Positions 33,050-41,549 of a stretch of 51,566 bases of DNA are shown here, one piece after another. The position numbers and the translations under genes are program-made. Below the pieces are notes generated by a model. It was not told the origin of the DNA and did no database searches. It was given only the letters and a program-made list of their open reading frames with translations. This DNA is from Deltaproteobacteria bacterium. GTDB taxonomy: Bacteria; Desulfobacterota; Syntrophia; Syntrophales; UBA2210. Location: positions 1 to 51,566 of the forward strand of contig JAFGPZ010000297.1 in the NCBI GenBank assembly GCA_016935935.1. The letters run 5' to 3'. The number at the start of each line of letters is the position of its first letter. The stretch's first letter is position 1.

Positions 33050-35197
33050 TTAAGTCATGTTATGCAATTTCTCAAACCCCTCAACAATGCCTTCCACATG
33101 CTCTCCCTCCAGATACTTAAGGACTTTATCAACTATAGAGCTTGCGGATTCTTGATAAACCTGGCTTATCGAGCCTGAAATATGTGAAGTCAAAAAAACA
33201 TTAGGAAGTTTTCGTAAGGTGTTGTCTCGATCTAATGGCTCTCTGTCAAATACATCTAAACATGCGAATATGTCTTTCTTTTTTAACCGATCTATCAGGG
33301 CCTCAGTATCAATTATTTCTCCTCGAGCGGTGTTAACGAGCACAGATCCAGGCTTGAGGGCATTTATAGCGGATCTATCAAAACTCTTTAGGGTCCTGTC
33401 TGATAACCCACGATGAATTGAAACCACGTCGCATTGCAATAACTGGATCAAATCAGCCTTTGTCACCTCTAGTCTTTTCGCTTCATACGCCGACATATAT
33501 TCCGAATGCACCATAATGTCACAATTGAAAGGTTTAAGTAAGCTTATAAGTTTTTTAGATATTTCTCCATATCCAAGTAAACCGATCTGAGCGCGATGCA
33601 ATAAGTTGCTGCCGCCAAAACCGTCCGTGACGCCCATTACCGGGATTCCCTGGCGATTGATTCTCCTCCACAATGGCAAAAGCACGGGTTTCAACATTTT
33701 GACAAATGGAAGAACTTTGAACCCACTAAGCTTACGAAGGGTTTCTTTTTTAAGCCTCTTATCATTATTAATTCCCCAATTCCCCGTCCGCATGACTTCA
33801 TGTGAGCGGGATGCGTTTCTCATTCCGATCAGCATCATCATAAGCGTAAACTCGGCCACGGCATCAGCAGCGACATCCGCTGTGTTAATTATTTTAATAT
33901 TTTTTTGCATAAGCTTTTCAGGGAAGGCCGCCTTTACCGTGCCCCCTAAGAAACCAACGACTTTTAGTGATGGGAAATCATCTATCAAATCAGATTTACC
34001 CAGCACGCCACCCCGACCTTCAATGATCGCAACAATATTTTTCTTATCATTCTCGGTTAAGGAGGAAAGATTGTAATCGAAAACAAGCTGGTATTTTTCT
34101 CCGATTTTAGGCAAGGCGACCTTAATCATATCCGGATTTAGCACTAGAATTGATTTTGCATCATTACTCGGTTTAGAAATAATATTAAATACTTGTTTCT
34201 CCTCATGAAGCCCTATCTCTCCTTGAACGCTGGTCCAATCAATAACCCCGTGATACCCCCCTTCCATAAGTTGAGCCAGATGTAAAGCAATGCCTCCATG
34301 ATGAATATCGTTGATCGGGATCTGCCCGTTTAAGATACTCTCCGCGAAAGCCTTGTGCTCATCGACAAAACCTCTGTTTTCATTAGTGTCCTCGAAAATC
34401 TTTTTCTCGACATCATTGCCTCCGACATACTTAACATATTGCAATTCTTCGCACACAATTGAAATAGCCGCTCCATTTAAGACATATGACTCGCGTCTTT
34501 TTCCAGCAGTGTTGCAGGAAGCTATTATGGCATGGGCGCCATTGTTCCATTTCATAATAGCAGAAAAATTCTGCGGAATATCTCCTGAAATTATATTGAA
34601 GCTACTGTAGAGTTCCTCTGGTGGACCATCAGCCAGATAGCAGAGTACATCAATGCTGTGGATACTGTTGGCAGTTAACATCGAGGTCCCTCCAAATGGT
34701 ATATCGCGTCCGAGGGAGGGGGTGTTATAAATGGCTTCCATCGTGCTGATCGAACTGAACCTGGCCATCTCTGACTTTGCTAATCTTATATTTTTCTGAA
34801 ATCTCCGATTAAAACCTACGACTGCCGTTAAATTTTTTTCTCGTGCGATGCGGGATACTCGCGATATTACCTTTGGATCCAGTCCGGGCGGCTTTTCGAT
34901 AAATACATGTTTATTGTTTTCCACCGCCATCAGGGCGCATTTCTGATGCATGAGCGCCGTGCCAAAAACATACACCGCGTCTATATTTTCATCTTTGAAG
35001 ATTTTATCTGCTTCATGAATATACGAGTTAAACCCGAACTTTTCCGCTGACCGTTTTGCCGCGGCCACATTCAAATCGCACAGAACACATTTTTCATAAT
35101 AGCCTTTTTTTGACAGATCATTAATAATAGGCAAGTGGACTCTGTTTGACATGATCCCAGCGCCTATGACGGCAATGTTAATTTTTTTACTGCCCAT
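33050..35197 (-). CDS. Fused Gfo/Idh/MocA oxidoreductase and D-2-hydroxyacid dehydrogenase
   Basis: A 715-residue single chain with two complete dehydrogenases. Residues 1-335 form a Gfo/Idh/MocA unit: AVIGAGIMSNRVHLP near 9-23, IEKPP near 93-97, and TANSIHSIDVL near 174-184. Residues about 345-710 form a D-2-hydroxyacid dehydrogenase: the Rossmann motif LLGYGEIS near 542-549, then catalytic Arg in TARGEI, Glu in DREPL and His in TSHISGS near the end. The order of both motif sets is normal, so both halves may be active. Start ATG. First gene of the acid-sugar module. The substrate is unknown; a hydroxy/keto acid intermediate fits the second half. I know of no named enzyme with this architecture. 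Confidence 0.85.
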   Translation of the reverse strand: MGSKKINIAVIGAGIMSNRVHLPIINDLSKKGYYEKCVLCDLNVAAAKRSAEKFGFNSYIHEADKIFKDENIDAVYVFGTALMHQKCALMAVENNKHVFIEKPPGLDPKVISRVSRIAREKNLTAVVGFNRRFQKNIRLAKSEMARFSSISTMEAIYNTPSLGRDIPFGGTSMLTANSIHSIDVLCYLADGPPEELYSSFNIISGDIPQNFSAIMKWNNGAHAIIASCNTAGKRRESYVLNGAAISIVCEELQYVKYVGGNDVEKKIFEDTNENRGFVDEHKAFAESILNGQIPINDIHHGGIALHLAQLMEGGYHGVIDWTSVQGEIGLHEEKQVFNIISKPSNDAKSILVLNPDMIKVALPKIGEKYQLVFDYNLSSLTENDKKNIVAIIEGRGGVLGKSDLIDDFPSLKVVGFLGGTVKAAFPEKLMQKNIKIINTADVAADAVAEFTLMMMLIGMRNASRSHEVMRTGNWGINNDKRLKKETLRKLSGFKVLPFVKMLKPVLLPLWRRINRQGIPVMGVTDGFGGSNLLHRAQIGLLGYGEISKKLISLLKPFNCDIMVHSEYMSAYEAKRLEVTKADLIQLLQCDVVSIHRGLSDRTLKSFDRSAINALKPGSVLVNTARGEIIDTEALIDRLKKKDIFACLDVFDREPLDRDNTLRKLPNVFLTSHISGSISQVYQESASSIVDKVLKYLEGEHVEGIVEGFEKLHNMT

Positions 35198-35207
35198 AGC
35201 GTATTCT

Positions 35208-36173
35208 CTATTGCCTGCTTAGTTTTGTTGTCAATCTTTTAATAATAAGAATTTGTTTGGCTAATAGTTTTAATCCGATGAACAAGGGCTCAGTGGGTTT
35301 GCCCTTGTGAAAAGCTTGCATTTGATCAATGCAACGGAAAATACGTTTAACTGTTAAAGGAACTCTATTTAATCCGCCATTACTAAGGATATGAGATGCA
35401 TCTCCAATGTTAAAAAGACACCTATCTCCGCCTGTCATCTGTAGTTGTTTAATAGCTTCCGGGCAACACCTCCTCCAATACATGAAATCTGGATTAAGTT
35501 TTTCTTGTCCATTGACTTCTTGTATAAAACCATTGAACACGTATTGATGTTTTTGATGAATAGCGGTAACGACCTTAGTAGCATCCACAACAGGAAATCC
35601 CAGTGTTCTGGCTTTAAAAATAAGCCAATTATCATAAGCTATGCGCCCGATTACTATAGGTGGTACATCTGTCCAAAGGCCGCGAACAAACACCATATAA
35701 TCAATTCCCGATTCGCCATGCAACTTGCCATCAGTTGTTATTTGCCTTCGCAAGTTAGACTTCCAAGCTGACGTACTAAAATTAATTAACTCGGTAATTT
35801 CTAAATCAAATCGCTGCCCCACCATAAGAAAAGGCTGGCCCGCTATATATTGTTGTACATTAGTTACAGCCTCGGTGAAGTCGCTAAAAAGAATTATGTC
35901 CGCGTTTATGTAAGTCAGGATATCAAATTTTGAAATGATTTCCGCCCGGTGGAACATATCCCTTACCAGTGGCAAGCCCTCTTTATTACATTCTACATTG
36001 GGCACATGTTTAAGATTAAATTCTTCAGCGATTTCCGACGTACCCGGTTCATCGCCAAACAGAATTATGTCACATGTCGGCCTAAGCGCCATCCAACTCT
36101 GGATGGCATTACGCTGGATCATGTTGATATGCGGATCAGTGAAAGGTTTTGGACTGGCAAAGATTGTTATCAC
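35208..36173 (-). CDS. Putative glycosyltransferase (GT-A-like), specificity unknown
   Basis: A 321-residue cytoplasmic protein I recognise only by pattern. ITIFASPKPFTDPHINMIQR opens it; FDILTYINADIILFSDF (about 83-99) looks like a GT-A nucleotide-binding and Asp-x-Asp site; GIDYMVFVRGLWTDVPP near 155-171 and IGRIAYDNWLIFKARTLGFPVVDA near 173-196 are conserved-looking blocks in glycosyltransferase-like proteins of this type. Starts with ATG near the end of the broken methyltransferase copy at 36196. Donor and acceptor unknown. Confidence 0.6.
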   Translation of the reverse strand: MITIFASPKPFTDPHINMIQRNAIQSWMALRPTCDIILFGDEPGTSEIAEEFNLKHVPNVECNKEGLPLVRDMFHRAEIISKFDILTYINADIILFSDFTEAVTNVQQYIAGQPFLMVGQRFDLEITELINFSTSAWKSNLRRQITTDGKLHGESGIDYMVFVRGLWTDVPPIVIGRIAYDNWLIFKARTLGFPVVDATKVVTAIHQKHQYVFNGFIQEVNGQEKLNPDFMYWRRCCPEAIKQLQMTGGDRCLFNIGDASHILSNGGLNRVPLTVKRIFRCIDQMQAFHKGKPTEPLFIGLKLLAKQILIIKRLTTKLSRQ

Positions 36174-36195
36174 GCGTCCCTCTCATTCAGAGCTC

Positions 36196-36444
36196 TTAGC
36201 AGGAAGCACCAAGACCATACAGATGTTTACAGGGTTTCCGTGTCAGAGCATCTTCTTTTCCCGTCTTCACCCACCTGTTTTGAATGTCTTTCATCCAACG
36301 CTCCTCATCCGGAATGACATATCCTTGTAAAAGTTTTGAAAGCCGTTCTGGATCATACACCCAATGAAACGGTGGAAAGACGGCATCTTGCCCTGCCGAT
36401 ACGGCCAAGAGCGTGACATCTTTAGTTATGATTGACGCCAGAAG
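36196..36444 (-). pseudogene. C-terminal fragment of a methyltransferase (copy of 37235-37957)
   Basis: Directly after the stop of the Zn-ribbon methyltransferase gene (TAA at 36447-36445), an open frame of about 82 codons encodes the last third of a protein matching the methyltransferase at 37235-37957: AGQDAVFPPFHWVYDPERL, LLQGYVIPDEERWMKD, QNRW and HLYGLG line up with VGQDAVFAPLHRVYGAERL, LLQGYVIEDEEYWVKD, QNRW and FLYGLG. By eye about 70 percent of roughly 66 aligned residues are identical. It has no methyltransferase core and no start codon of its own, so it is a remnant left by a duplication or cassette exchange. It ends with TAA at 36198-36196. Confidence 0.85.
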
Positions 36445-37314
36445 TTACTTTGTGCAGAAAAAAAGATATTTATCGCTTTCCATATGTGGAGAAGCAACAC
36501 TTCTATCAATGTAACTCCCGGGAACATCATCAATGGATAAAGTATTAACCGAGAACCCGGCATCGAATAATCTGTTCTCTAAATCTAATCCATACATTCT
36601 CAAATGATCTCCTATGCCGTACCTTTTCTCCCTTCCATGGTAATCCAATTCCGGATCTTCAAACGTCTTTTCTCCATATATGGGAACGGCAATTAATGCC
36701 CACCCACCGGGTCTAATGACCCTATATAGCTCTCTTATAGCTTTCAAATCATCTTTAACGTGCTCCAGAACATGTATACATATAATGGCATCAAAAGTTT
36801 CCTTTTGAAAACGAATGTCTGTAATGTCCAACTCTATTGCCCCGGGATAGCTGGATGGATTGAGGTCGCATGTAATATATTCAATGTTTTGTTGGGCTTT
36901 TAGAAGAGAAAATATGGTACGTTCCGGTGCGAAATGAAGCAGCTTTATTTTTGAACACAGTATATTTGTATTATTCATTAAAAATGTAGCTATGAACCTC
37001 TGCCTTATATTGCTCCCGCAACGATAGCATTTTGCATTCTCGGTGTAATGATCGATTAATTGACCTTTAATATAGTACGAAGCCCTAAAGGGTTTCATCC
37101 TGCGAAAACTCCCCTTACAAAAGGGACATGAAAATTTATTTCCCGTATAATAAATAGATTGCGCTATTGAAAATGCTGATCTCAGCTTTTTGCCACCGGC
37201 CGAATTTAGAAAGATATCGATGAAAGCCTGAGGATTAACAAAGCGTCGCACTATATCCCTCGGAAACATGTAATTCAAGACATCCCAACCCGTACAGGAA
37301 TCTTTGAGGCTCAC
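36445..37314 (-). CDS. Class I SAM-methyltransferase with N-terminal CxxC zinc-ribbon-like segment
   Basis: A 289-residue protein. Two Cys pairs, FSCPFCKGSF (about 57-66) and AKCYRCGSNIRQR (about 94-106), look like a treble-clef or ribbon zinc site before the methyltransferase domain. The domain shows KLLHFAPERT near 123-132, YITCDLNP near 145-152, LDITDIRF, AIICIHVLEHV near 172-182 and RVIRPGGWALIAVPIYG near 196-212. The likely start is the ATG at 37269 (MFPRDIV); upstream codons overlap the tail of the previous methyltransferase frame. Target sugar unknown. It sits exactly between a full methyltransferase gene and the fragment of a second copy. Confidence 0.85.
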   Translation of the reverse strand: MSLKDSCTGWDVLNYMFPRDIVRRFVNPQAFIDIFLNSAGGKKLRSAFSIAQSIYYTGNKFSCPFCKGSFRRMKPFRASYYIKGQLIDHYTENAKCYRCGSNIRQRFIATFLMNNTNILCSKIKLLHFAPERTIFSLLKAQQNIEYITCDLNPSSYPGAIELDITDIRFQKETFDAIICIHVLEHVKDDLKAIRELYRVIRPGGWALIAVPIYGEKTFEDPELDYHGREKRYGIGDHLRMYGLDLENRLFDAGFSVNTLSIDDVPGSYIDRSVASPHMESDKYLFFCTK

Positions 37315-37957
37315 GAATCAAAACATCTTCTTTCCGGGACTTCATCCATCGGTTCTGAGTATCCTTCACCCAATACTCCTCATCCTCAATGACGTATCCT
37401 TGCAACAATCTGGGAAGCCGTTCCGCTCCGTATACACGGTGCAACGGCGCAAAGACAGCGTCTTGCCCTACCGGAATCGTCAGGAGCATGATAGCGTCTG
37501 GCTTCATTATTTTTCGCAAAGCATGCATTGCCTCTAGATCTCCATCGGGAATACTGTTGGTCGTCCCATACCTTCCGGCCAAACCTACATGCTCTACTGC
37601 CGAGCAATTGATCACCAAATCAAAGCTTGCGGTTTGCAACTGAACACTCAATATGTCATCTTGTATAAAACTGATATTGGATTCCATAAATGGCCAGGAC
37701 ACCGGCAGCTGGTCCAAAGCCACTACCTCAAATCCACGTTTTGCCGCTGTCAGGCTCAGCAAGCCAGATGGGCCACAGCCGAAGTCAAGCGCCTTGCCCG
37801 GGCCATTGCCCATTTTTGCTACCACCCAAGACCACTCTATATCTCGACTGCCACTCAGGTCCAACATCCCCTGTCCCGGGAGTCCGGAAGCGAGTTTTAC
37901 GAGATGACGTCCCAGTCCTGCAACAATGCGCTTAAACGCGCCACTATTTGTACCCAT
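37235..37957 (-). CDS. Class I SAM-dependent methyltransferase
   Basis: A 240-residue methyltransferase. ALDFGCGPSGLLSLTA near 56-71 is motif I, VVALDQLP near 77-84 the acidic strand-2 end, FDLVINCSAVEHVG near 111-124 motif II, and KIMKPDAIMLLTIPVGQDAVF near 151-171 motif III. The protein reads normally to FLYGLG and then ends with CLELHVSEGYSATLC, a tail not shared with the homologous fragment at 36196 (which ends ASC). The tail therefore looks like read-through into DNA that came with the next gene. It overlaps the next gene's frame by up to 80 bases; if that gene starts at 37269 the overlap is 35 bases. Confidence 0.85.
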   Translation of the reverse strand: MGTNSGAFKRIVAGLGRHLVKLASGLPGQGMLDLSGSRDIEWSWVVAKMGNGPGKALDFGCGPSGLLSLTAAKRGFEVVALDQLPVSWPFMESNISFIQDDILSVQLQTASFDLVINCSAVEHVGLAGRYGTTNSIPDGDLEAMHALRKIMKPDAIMLLTIPVGQDAVFAPLHRVYGAERLPRLLQGYVIEDEEYWVKDTQNRWMKSRKEDVLIREPQRFLYGLGCLELHVSEGYSATLC

Positions 37958-38042
37958 AATCTGTATTCCTCGATTCAGCCATACATCATGTACATAATAA
38001 GAATCTCAGAGCAAAGAGACGGAACGGGAAATAGAAGGTGAG

Positions 38043-38912
38043 TCAACACCCTATCAAGGCGCTTAAATCGACGATTTTCTCATCCGGGACACCGACAAGA
38101 TTATCATAACTGTATTGTTGTTTCATTTCCGCGGGTGAAAGCCCCCCATCGGACTGATTTATTTGAAACCATCGGTAGTTGAAGCCCGCCAGCCAGCTCC
38201 ACAGCTCGCGCGCCTGGTATCCTAGCGGACCCGTACGTCTGTCGGAAAATTCAACCATTACTATCGGGCGAAGCCTGGGCCAGACAAGGGTTCCTCCACC
38301 ATGAAAAACCTTCTGTTCCGCTCCTTCAACATCGATCTTTATAAAATCCACTCTTTTGATCTCACGATCATGGATATACGTGTCCAATGTTACCTGTTTC
38401 ACTGCAATTTCCGAAAAGGGAGCATCCACCTCCACCGCATGCCCGATGGTATTGTAAGCACCCCATCCATCTGCATACATTTTGAGAGTGATCTCCTTAT
38501 TCAGGTCACCCACGGCCACTTGGTTTATCACGACATTAGTAAGACGGTTGAAGCGAATATTTCGGGATAATTTTGAGCATTCCACGGGCGATGGCTCAAA
38601 ACTGTGAACAGATCCGGACAAACCGACTCTCTTTGCCGCGATAAGCGTATAGATGCCCAAATTGGCCCCCACATCAAAGAAAACCATTCCGTCCTTTACA
38701 ACTCTCGCCACGAATTTTCGCTCCGGTTCTTCATAAGGCCACCCATTGAATAAAGATTCACCAACCTTATCATGTGGTGACAAAAGGAGTATTCCCCCTT
38801 GCTGAAGCCAGCAGGGTAAAGGTACTTTAGTGCTTACTTTATCCCGAAAGTTCCAGAGATGGTGTCGCCAGTTCTTTGAATATCGTAATAGTTTGTCTAA
38901 AGTCATACTCAT
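38043..38912 (-). CDS. FkbM-family methyltransferase
   Basis: A 289-residue O-methyltransferase of the FkbM type. The hallmark MVFFDVGANLGIYTLIAAKRVG is at about 74-95; SFEPSPVECSKL near 104-115; DFIKIDVEGAEQKVFHGG near 188-205 is the second conserved block. FkbM-like enzymes methylate hydroxyl groups of sugars and polyketides. It lies right after the Wzt gene (3-base gap), so it may work on the chain end recognised by Wzt or on a repeat-unit sugar. Confidence 0.9.
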   Translation of the reverse strand: MSMTLDKLLRYSKNWRHHLWNFRDKVSTKVPLPCWLQQGGILLLSPHDKVGESLFNGWPYEEPERKFVARVVKDGMVFFDVGANLGIYTLIAAKRVGLSGSVHSFEPSPVECSKLSRNIRFNRLTNVVINQVAVGDLNKEITLKMYADGWGAYNTIGHAVEVDAPFSEIAVKQVTLDTYIHDREIKRVDFIKIDVEGAEQKVFHGGGTLVWPRLRPIVMVEFSDRRTGPLGYQARELWSWLAGFNYRWFQINQSDGGLSPAEMKQQYSYDNLVGVPDEKIVDLSALIGC

Positions 38913-38915
38913 GAT

Positions 38916-40310
38916 TCAGGCTTCTATTGATTGCTTATCCTGTACATTAATTTCAGAAGCAGGAACAGAACGCCAGCTTAACCTAGGAGCAACTGTACCG
39001 GGATGAGAACCCGAATACCCTTCGCCATCCTTGTTAGCTCTAAGCATACGAAAACTTATAACCCCGTCTTGGCGCACTATCCAACGAACCATATGAATAC
39101 CGATGCGTGTACAAATATCATGCTTCCCTTCATTGAGTAGATTGGCAGGTATTGTACATCGAATTACATTATTGCCTATTCCCAACTCCCCTCTCCAAGA
39201 ATCGTATGAGTCGTTATGGAATGAGCGGAACGCAAGAACGCCTTCCTGAGTTACGAGATCAAACCCGATTCTGAGCCCTTCCGGTACGCTTGTTAACTTA
39301 AAACCAAACTCTATCGTTATATCCTCACTCGTTAAGAAATCTGACCTCACACTTGAACGTGTGTCAATAACACGAATAAAAAAAAGCCGTAAAACTCCAT
39401 CACCCGGTGCACTATTCAGTGGCCATTTTATCAAACCCGCTATTTCAGAACCTTGAGATTCAAGATATCTTGAAATAATATCTTGTGCTTTACCTACCTG
39501 TTCAATGTGCCCATTGTTCAATAGAATCACTTTGGTGCACATGGAGGCTATAGCTTGCATATTGTGACTGACAAAAAGCACGGTACGCCCTGCCCGACTG
39601 ACTTGGCTCATTTTCCCTATGCACTTTTTCTGGAAAGCTATGTCTCCAACAGCCAGGACTTCATCCACCAGAAGAATTTCTGGTTCGAGATGGGCAGCAA
39701 CAGCAAATGCCAACCGTACGCTCATACCGGTGGAATAACGCTTAACCGGGGTGTCTATGAATTGTTCGATTTCAGCAAAATCAACAATCTGATCGAATTT
39801 CCCGTCGATTTCCTTTTTCCGCATTCCGAGAATCGCACCGTTGAGAAAAATATTTTCTCTTCCGGTAAGCTCTTGGTGAAATCCGGTACCCACTTCCAAT
39901 AAACTTGATACCCGGCCGTAAATTTTCACATCTCCAGATGTTGGCTCTGTAATTCGGGATAGAATCTTTAGAAGAGTTGATTTGCCAGCCCCGTTGCGGC
40001 CAATGATACCAAACACCTCACCTCGCTTGACTTCGAAAGAAATATCCCGCAGTGCCCAAATGGAGTCGCCTGGCGACGACGTAATGGGGAATGAAGCAGG
40101 ATGCGTAAGGGTAGGCTCATTGCGCATTGTTTTTTGCTCTTTGCCTGGATTATCATCAAACTTGGTCAGTTTACGGAGACGGCGAAGATTTCTTATTGGG
40201 GCTTTGAAGCCATCTATAATAGCTTCACGAAAGGTCTTGTAGCCCTGCTCCGTGGCGCCAATCCGGTAACGCTTGGAAAGGTTTTCAACTTTGATTATGG
40301 TGTCACTCAT
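38916..40310 (-). CDS. wzt: ABC transporter ATP-binding protein Wzt with C-terminal glycan-binding domain
   Basis: ATPase of the O-antigen/capsule exporter. From the ATG at 40310 the protein has about 464 residues: Walker A GRNGAGKS near 104-111, signature YSTGMS, Walker B LLVDEVLAVGD, the switch His in FVSHNMQA; the last 170 residues form a beta-rich domain typical of Wzt, which binds the modified end of the polymer to be exported. The open frame runs to a TTG at 40352 but the MSDTIIKVENLSKRY start fits relatives. A linker at about residues 45-85 is longer than usual (NEPTLTHPASFP). It pairs with the permease gene at 40395. Confidence 0.92.
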   Translation of the reverse strand: MSDTIIKVENLSKRYRIGATEQGYKTFREAIIDGFKAPIRNLRRLRKLTKFDDNPGKEQKTMRNEPTLTHPASFPITSSPGDSIWALRDISFEVKRGEVFGIIGRNGAGKSTLLKILSRITEPTSGDVKIYGRVSSLLEVGTGFHQELTGRENIFLNGAILGMRKKEIDGKFDQIVDFAEIEQFIDTPVKRYSTGMSVRLAFAVAAHLEPEILLVDEVLAVGDIAFQKKCIGKMSQVSRAGRTVLFVSHNMQAIASMCTKVILLNNGHIEQVGKAQDIISRYLESQGSEIAGLIKWPLNSAPGDGVLRLFFIRVIDTRSSVRSDFLTSEDITIEFGFKLTSVPEGLRIGFDLVTQEGVLAFRSFHNDSYDSWRGELGIGNNVIRCTIPANLLNEGKHDICTRIGIHMVRWIVRQDGVISFRMLRANKDGEGYSGSHPGTVAPRLSWRSVPASEINVQDKQSIEA

Positions 40311-40394
40311 TGCTTCGTGCCTGTGAAAAGTTAAAAATGAAAGATTAAACAATATGTTGTAGACTTCTCAAATATTTACCTTCCCTCTTCACCA

Positions 40395-41270
40395 TCAGAT
40401 TATATCCGCAAAATGTCGTTCCATTTGTTTAAAGTAAAACATGCCGGTAAGGAATACAACGGTGCTTACCAAGGTGGAAATCAGTACCATGGATATTGGA
40501 AAGGCGACTGTCCCAAGCAGAGCAGATCGAAAGCCTTCGATAATACCAACCATTGGATTGATTGCGTAGAACAATCGATATTTTTCAGGTATCATGGATA
40601 CGGGATACACGATAGGGGATGCAAAAAGCCAGAGTTGTACCAGAAACGGTATTGTAAACTTGATATCTCTGTATTTGGCATTCAACGCGGTCAGAAACAT
40701 GCCTACACCACTTGCAGTTAACATCATCAGTACAACCAGAACAGGCACAAAAAAAATCATAAGCGTTGGATAAATGTGAAAATAGAACATCATACCTATT
40801 AAAACTATAAAGGCAATGCAAAAGTCCAGTAAACCAGCCAGTACTGGAGATAAAGGAACAATAAGTCTGGGAAAGTATACTTTGGATATTAGATTTGAAT
40901 TTCCAACGAGACTGTTAGCAGAACCAGCAATTGAAGTGGCAAAATAGGTCCAGGCCACCATGGCCGTATAATTGAATATAGGATAGGGAACCCCATCCGA
41001 GGGCATCTTGGCAAGCCTGCCGAAAAACAGCGTGAATACAACCATCGAAAAAAATGGCTGAATAATCGCCCATAATCCGCCAAGCACGGTCTGTTTATAT
41101 TTAACTTTGATATCCCTGATGACAAGAAAATAAAACAGATCCTTGTACTGCTTCAGTTCTTTAAAATCTATAAGCTGCCAACCTTTTTTGGGCGTTATGT
41201 GGATCAAGGGTTTATTTGCCTTACTGCTAGAATGCTCCATGACGCCTTCCTGTTCCGTTAACTCTGGCAT
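40395..41270 (-). CDS. wzm: ABC transporter permease Wzm (polysaccharide export)
   Basis: A 291-residue ABC-2 type permease. After about 45 cytoplasmic residues comes the amphipathic entry segment (YFLVIRDIKVKYKQTVLGGLW), then six membrane helices starting near residues 66, 95, 138, 170, 213 and 262. SNLISKVYFPRLIVPL near 124-139 and KYRDIKFTIPFLVQLWLFASP are family-typical. It forms the inner-membrane channel with Wzt. The pair exports a completed lipid-linked glycan across the membrane. An alternative start is Met11. Confidence 0.92.
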   Translation of the reverse strand: MPELTEQEGVMEHSSSKANKPLIHITPKKGWQLIDFKELKQYKDLFYFLVIRDIKVKYKQTVLGGLWAIIQPFFSMVVFTLFFGRLAKMPSDGVPYPIFNYTAMVAWTYFATSIAGSANSLVGNSNLISKVYFPRLIVPLSPVLAGLLDFCIAFIVLIGMMFYFHIYPTLMIFFVPVLVVLMMLTASGVGMFLTALNAKYRDIKFTIPFLVQLWLFASPIVYPVSMIPEKYRLFYAINPMVGIIEGFRSALLGTVAFPISMVLISTLVSTVVFLTGMFYFKQMERHFADII

Positions 41271-41373
41271 AATTCCATATATTTTTGATTCACGCGTTGT
41301 GGACGCTCGACTGTTGTTATTGCCAATATTCCCAGAAGGTCAGCACTCTTTCTTTTCCGGGGAAAGTGAAGCA

Positions 41374-41393
41374 CCCCACGGCTTGCCGCGGGG
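41374..41393. repeat. GC-rich palindrome resembling an IS200/REP-type end
   Basis: CCCC-A-CGGC-TT-GCCG-C-GGGG preceded by GTGAAGCA. Same general form as the hairpins at 14930-15044. It is in the 279-base gap between the permease gene and the methyltransferase gene; no transposase is near. Confidence 0.45.
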
Positions 41394-41451
41394 TATTTGT
41401 TCTGTAGATGATTTTAATAAAGGCGGACTCTTGGATCTGCTAAAGCACTGA

Positions 41452-41472
41452 AGGGGAAAATACTTTTCCCCT
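41452..41472. terminator. Perfect 9-bp hairpin, possible terminator or mRNA-stability element
   Basis: AGGGGAAAA at 41452-41460 pairs with TTTTCCCCT at 41464-41472 around a TAC loop. It lies 78 bases beyond the methyltransferase stop on the minus strand. There is no T run right after the stem on that strand, so intrinsic termination is doubtful. Confidence 0.4.
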
Positions 41473-41549
41473 CATATGGATTTTTTCGCCTATTGACAAA
41501 TGGAAGGCTCATAGATGTTAGGTTTTTTACTACTGATTATATCAAGAGA

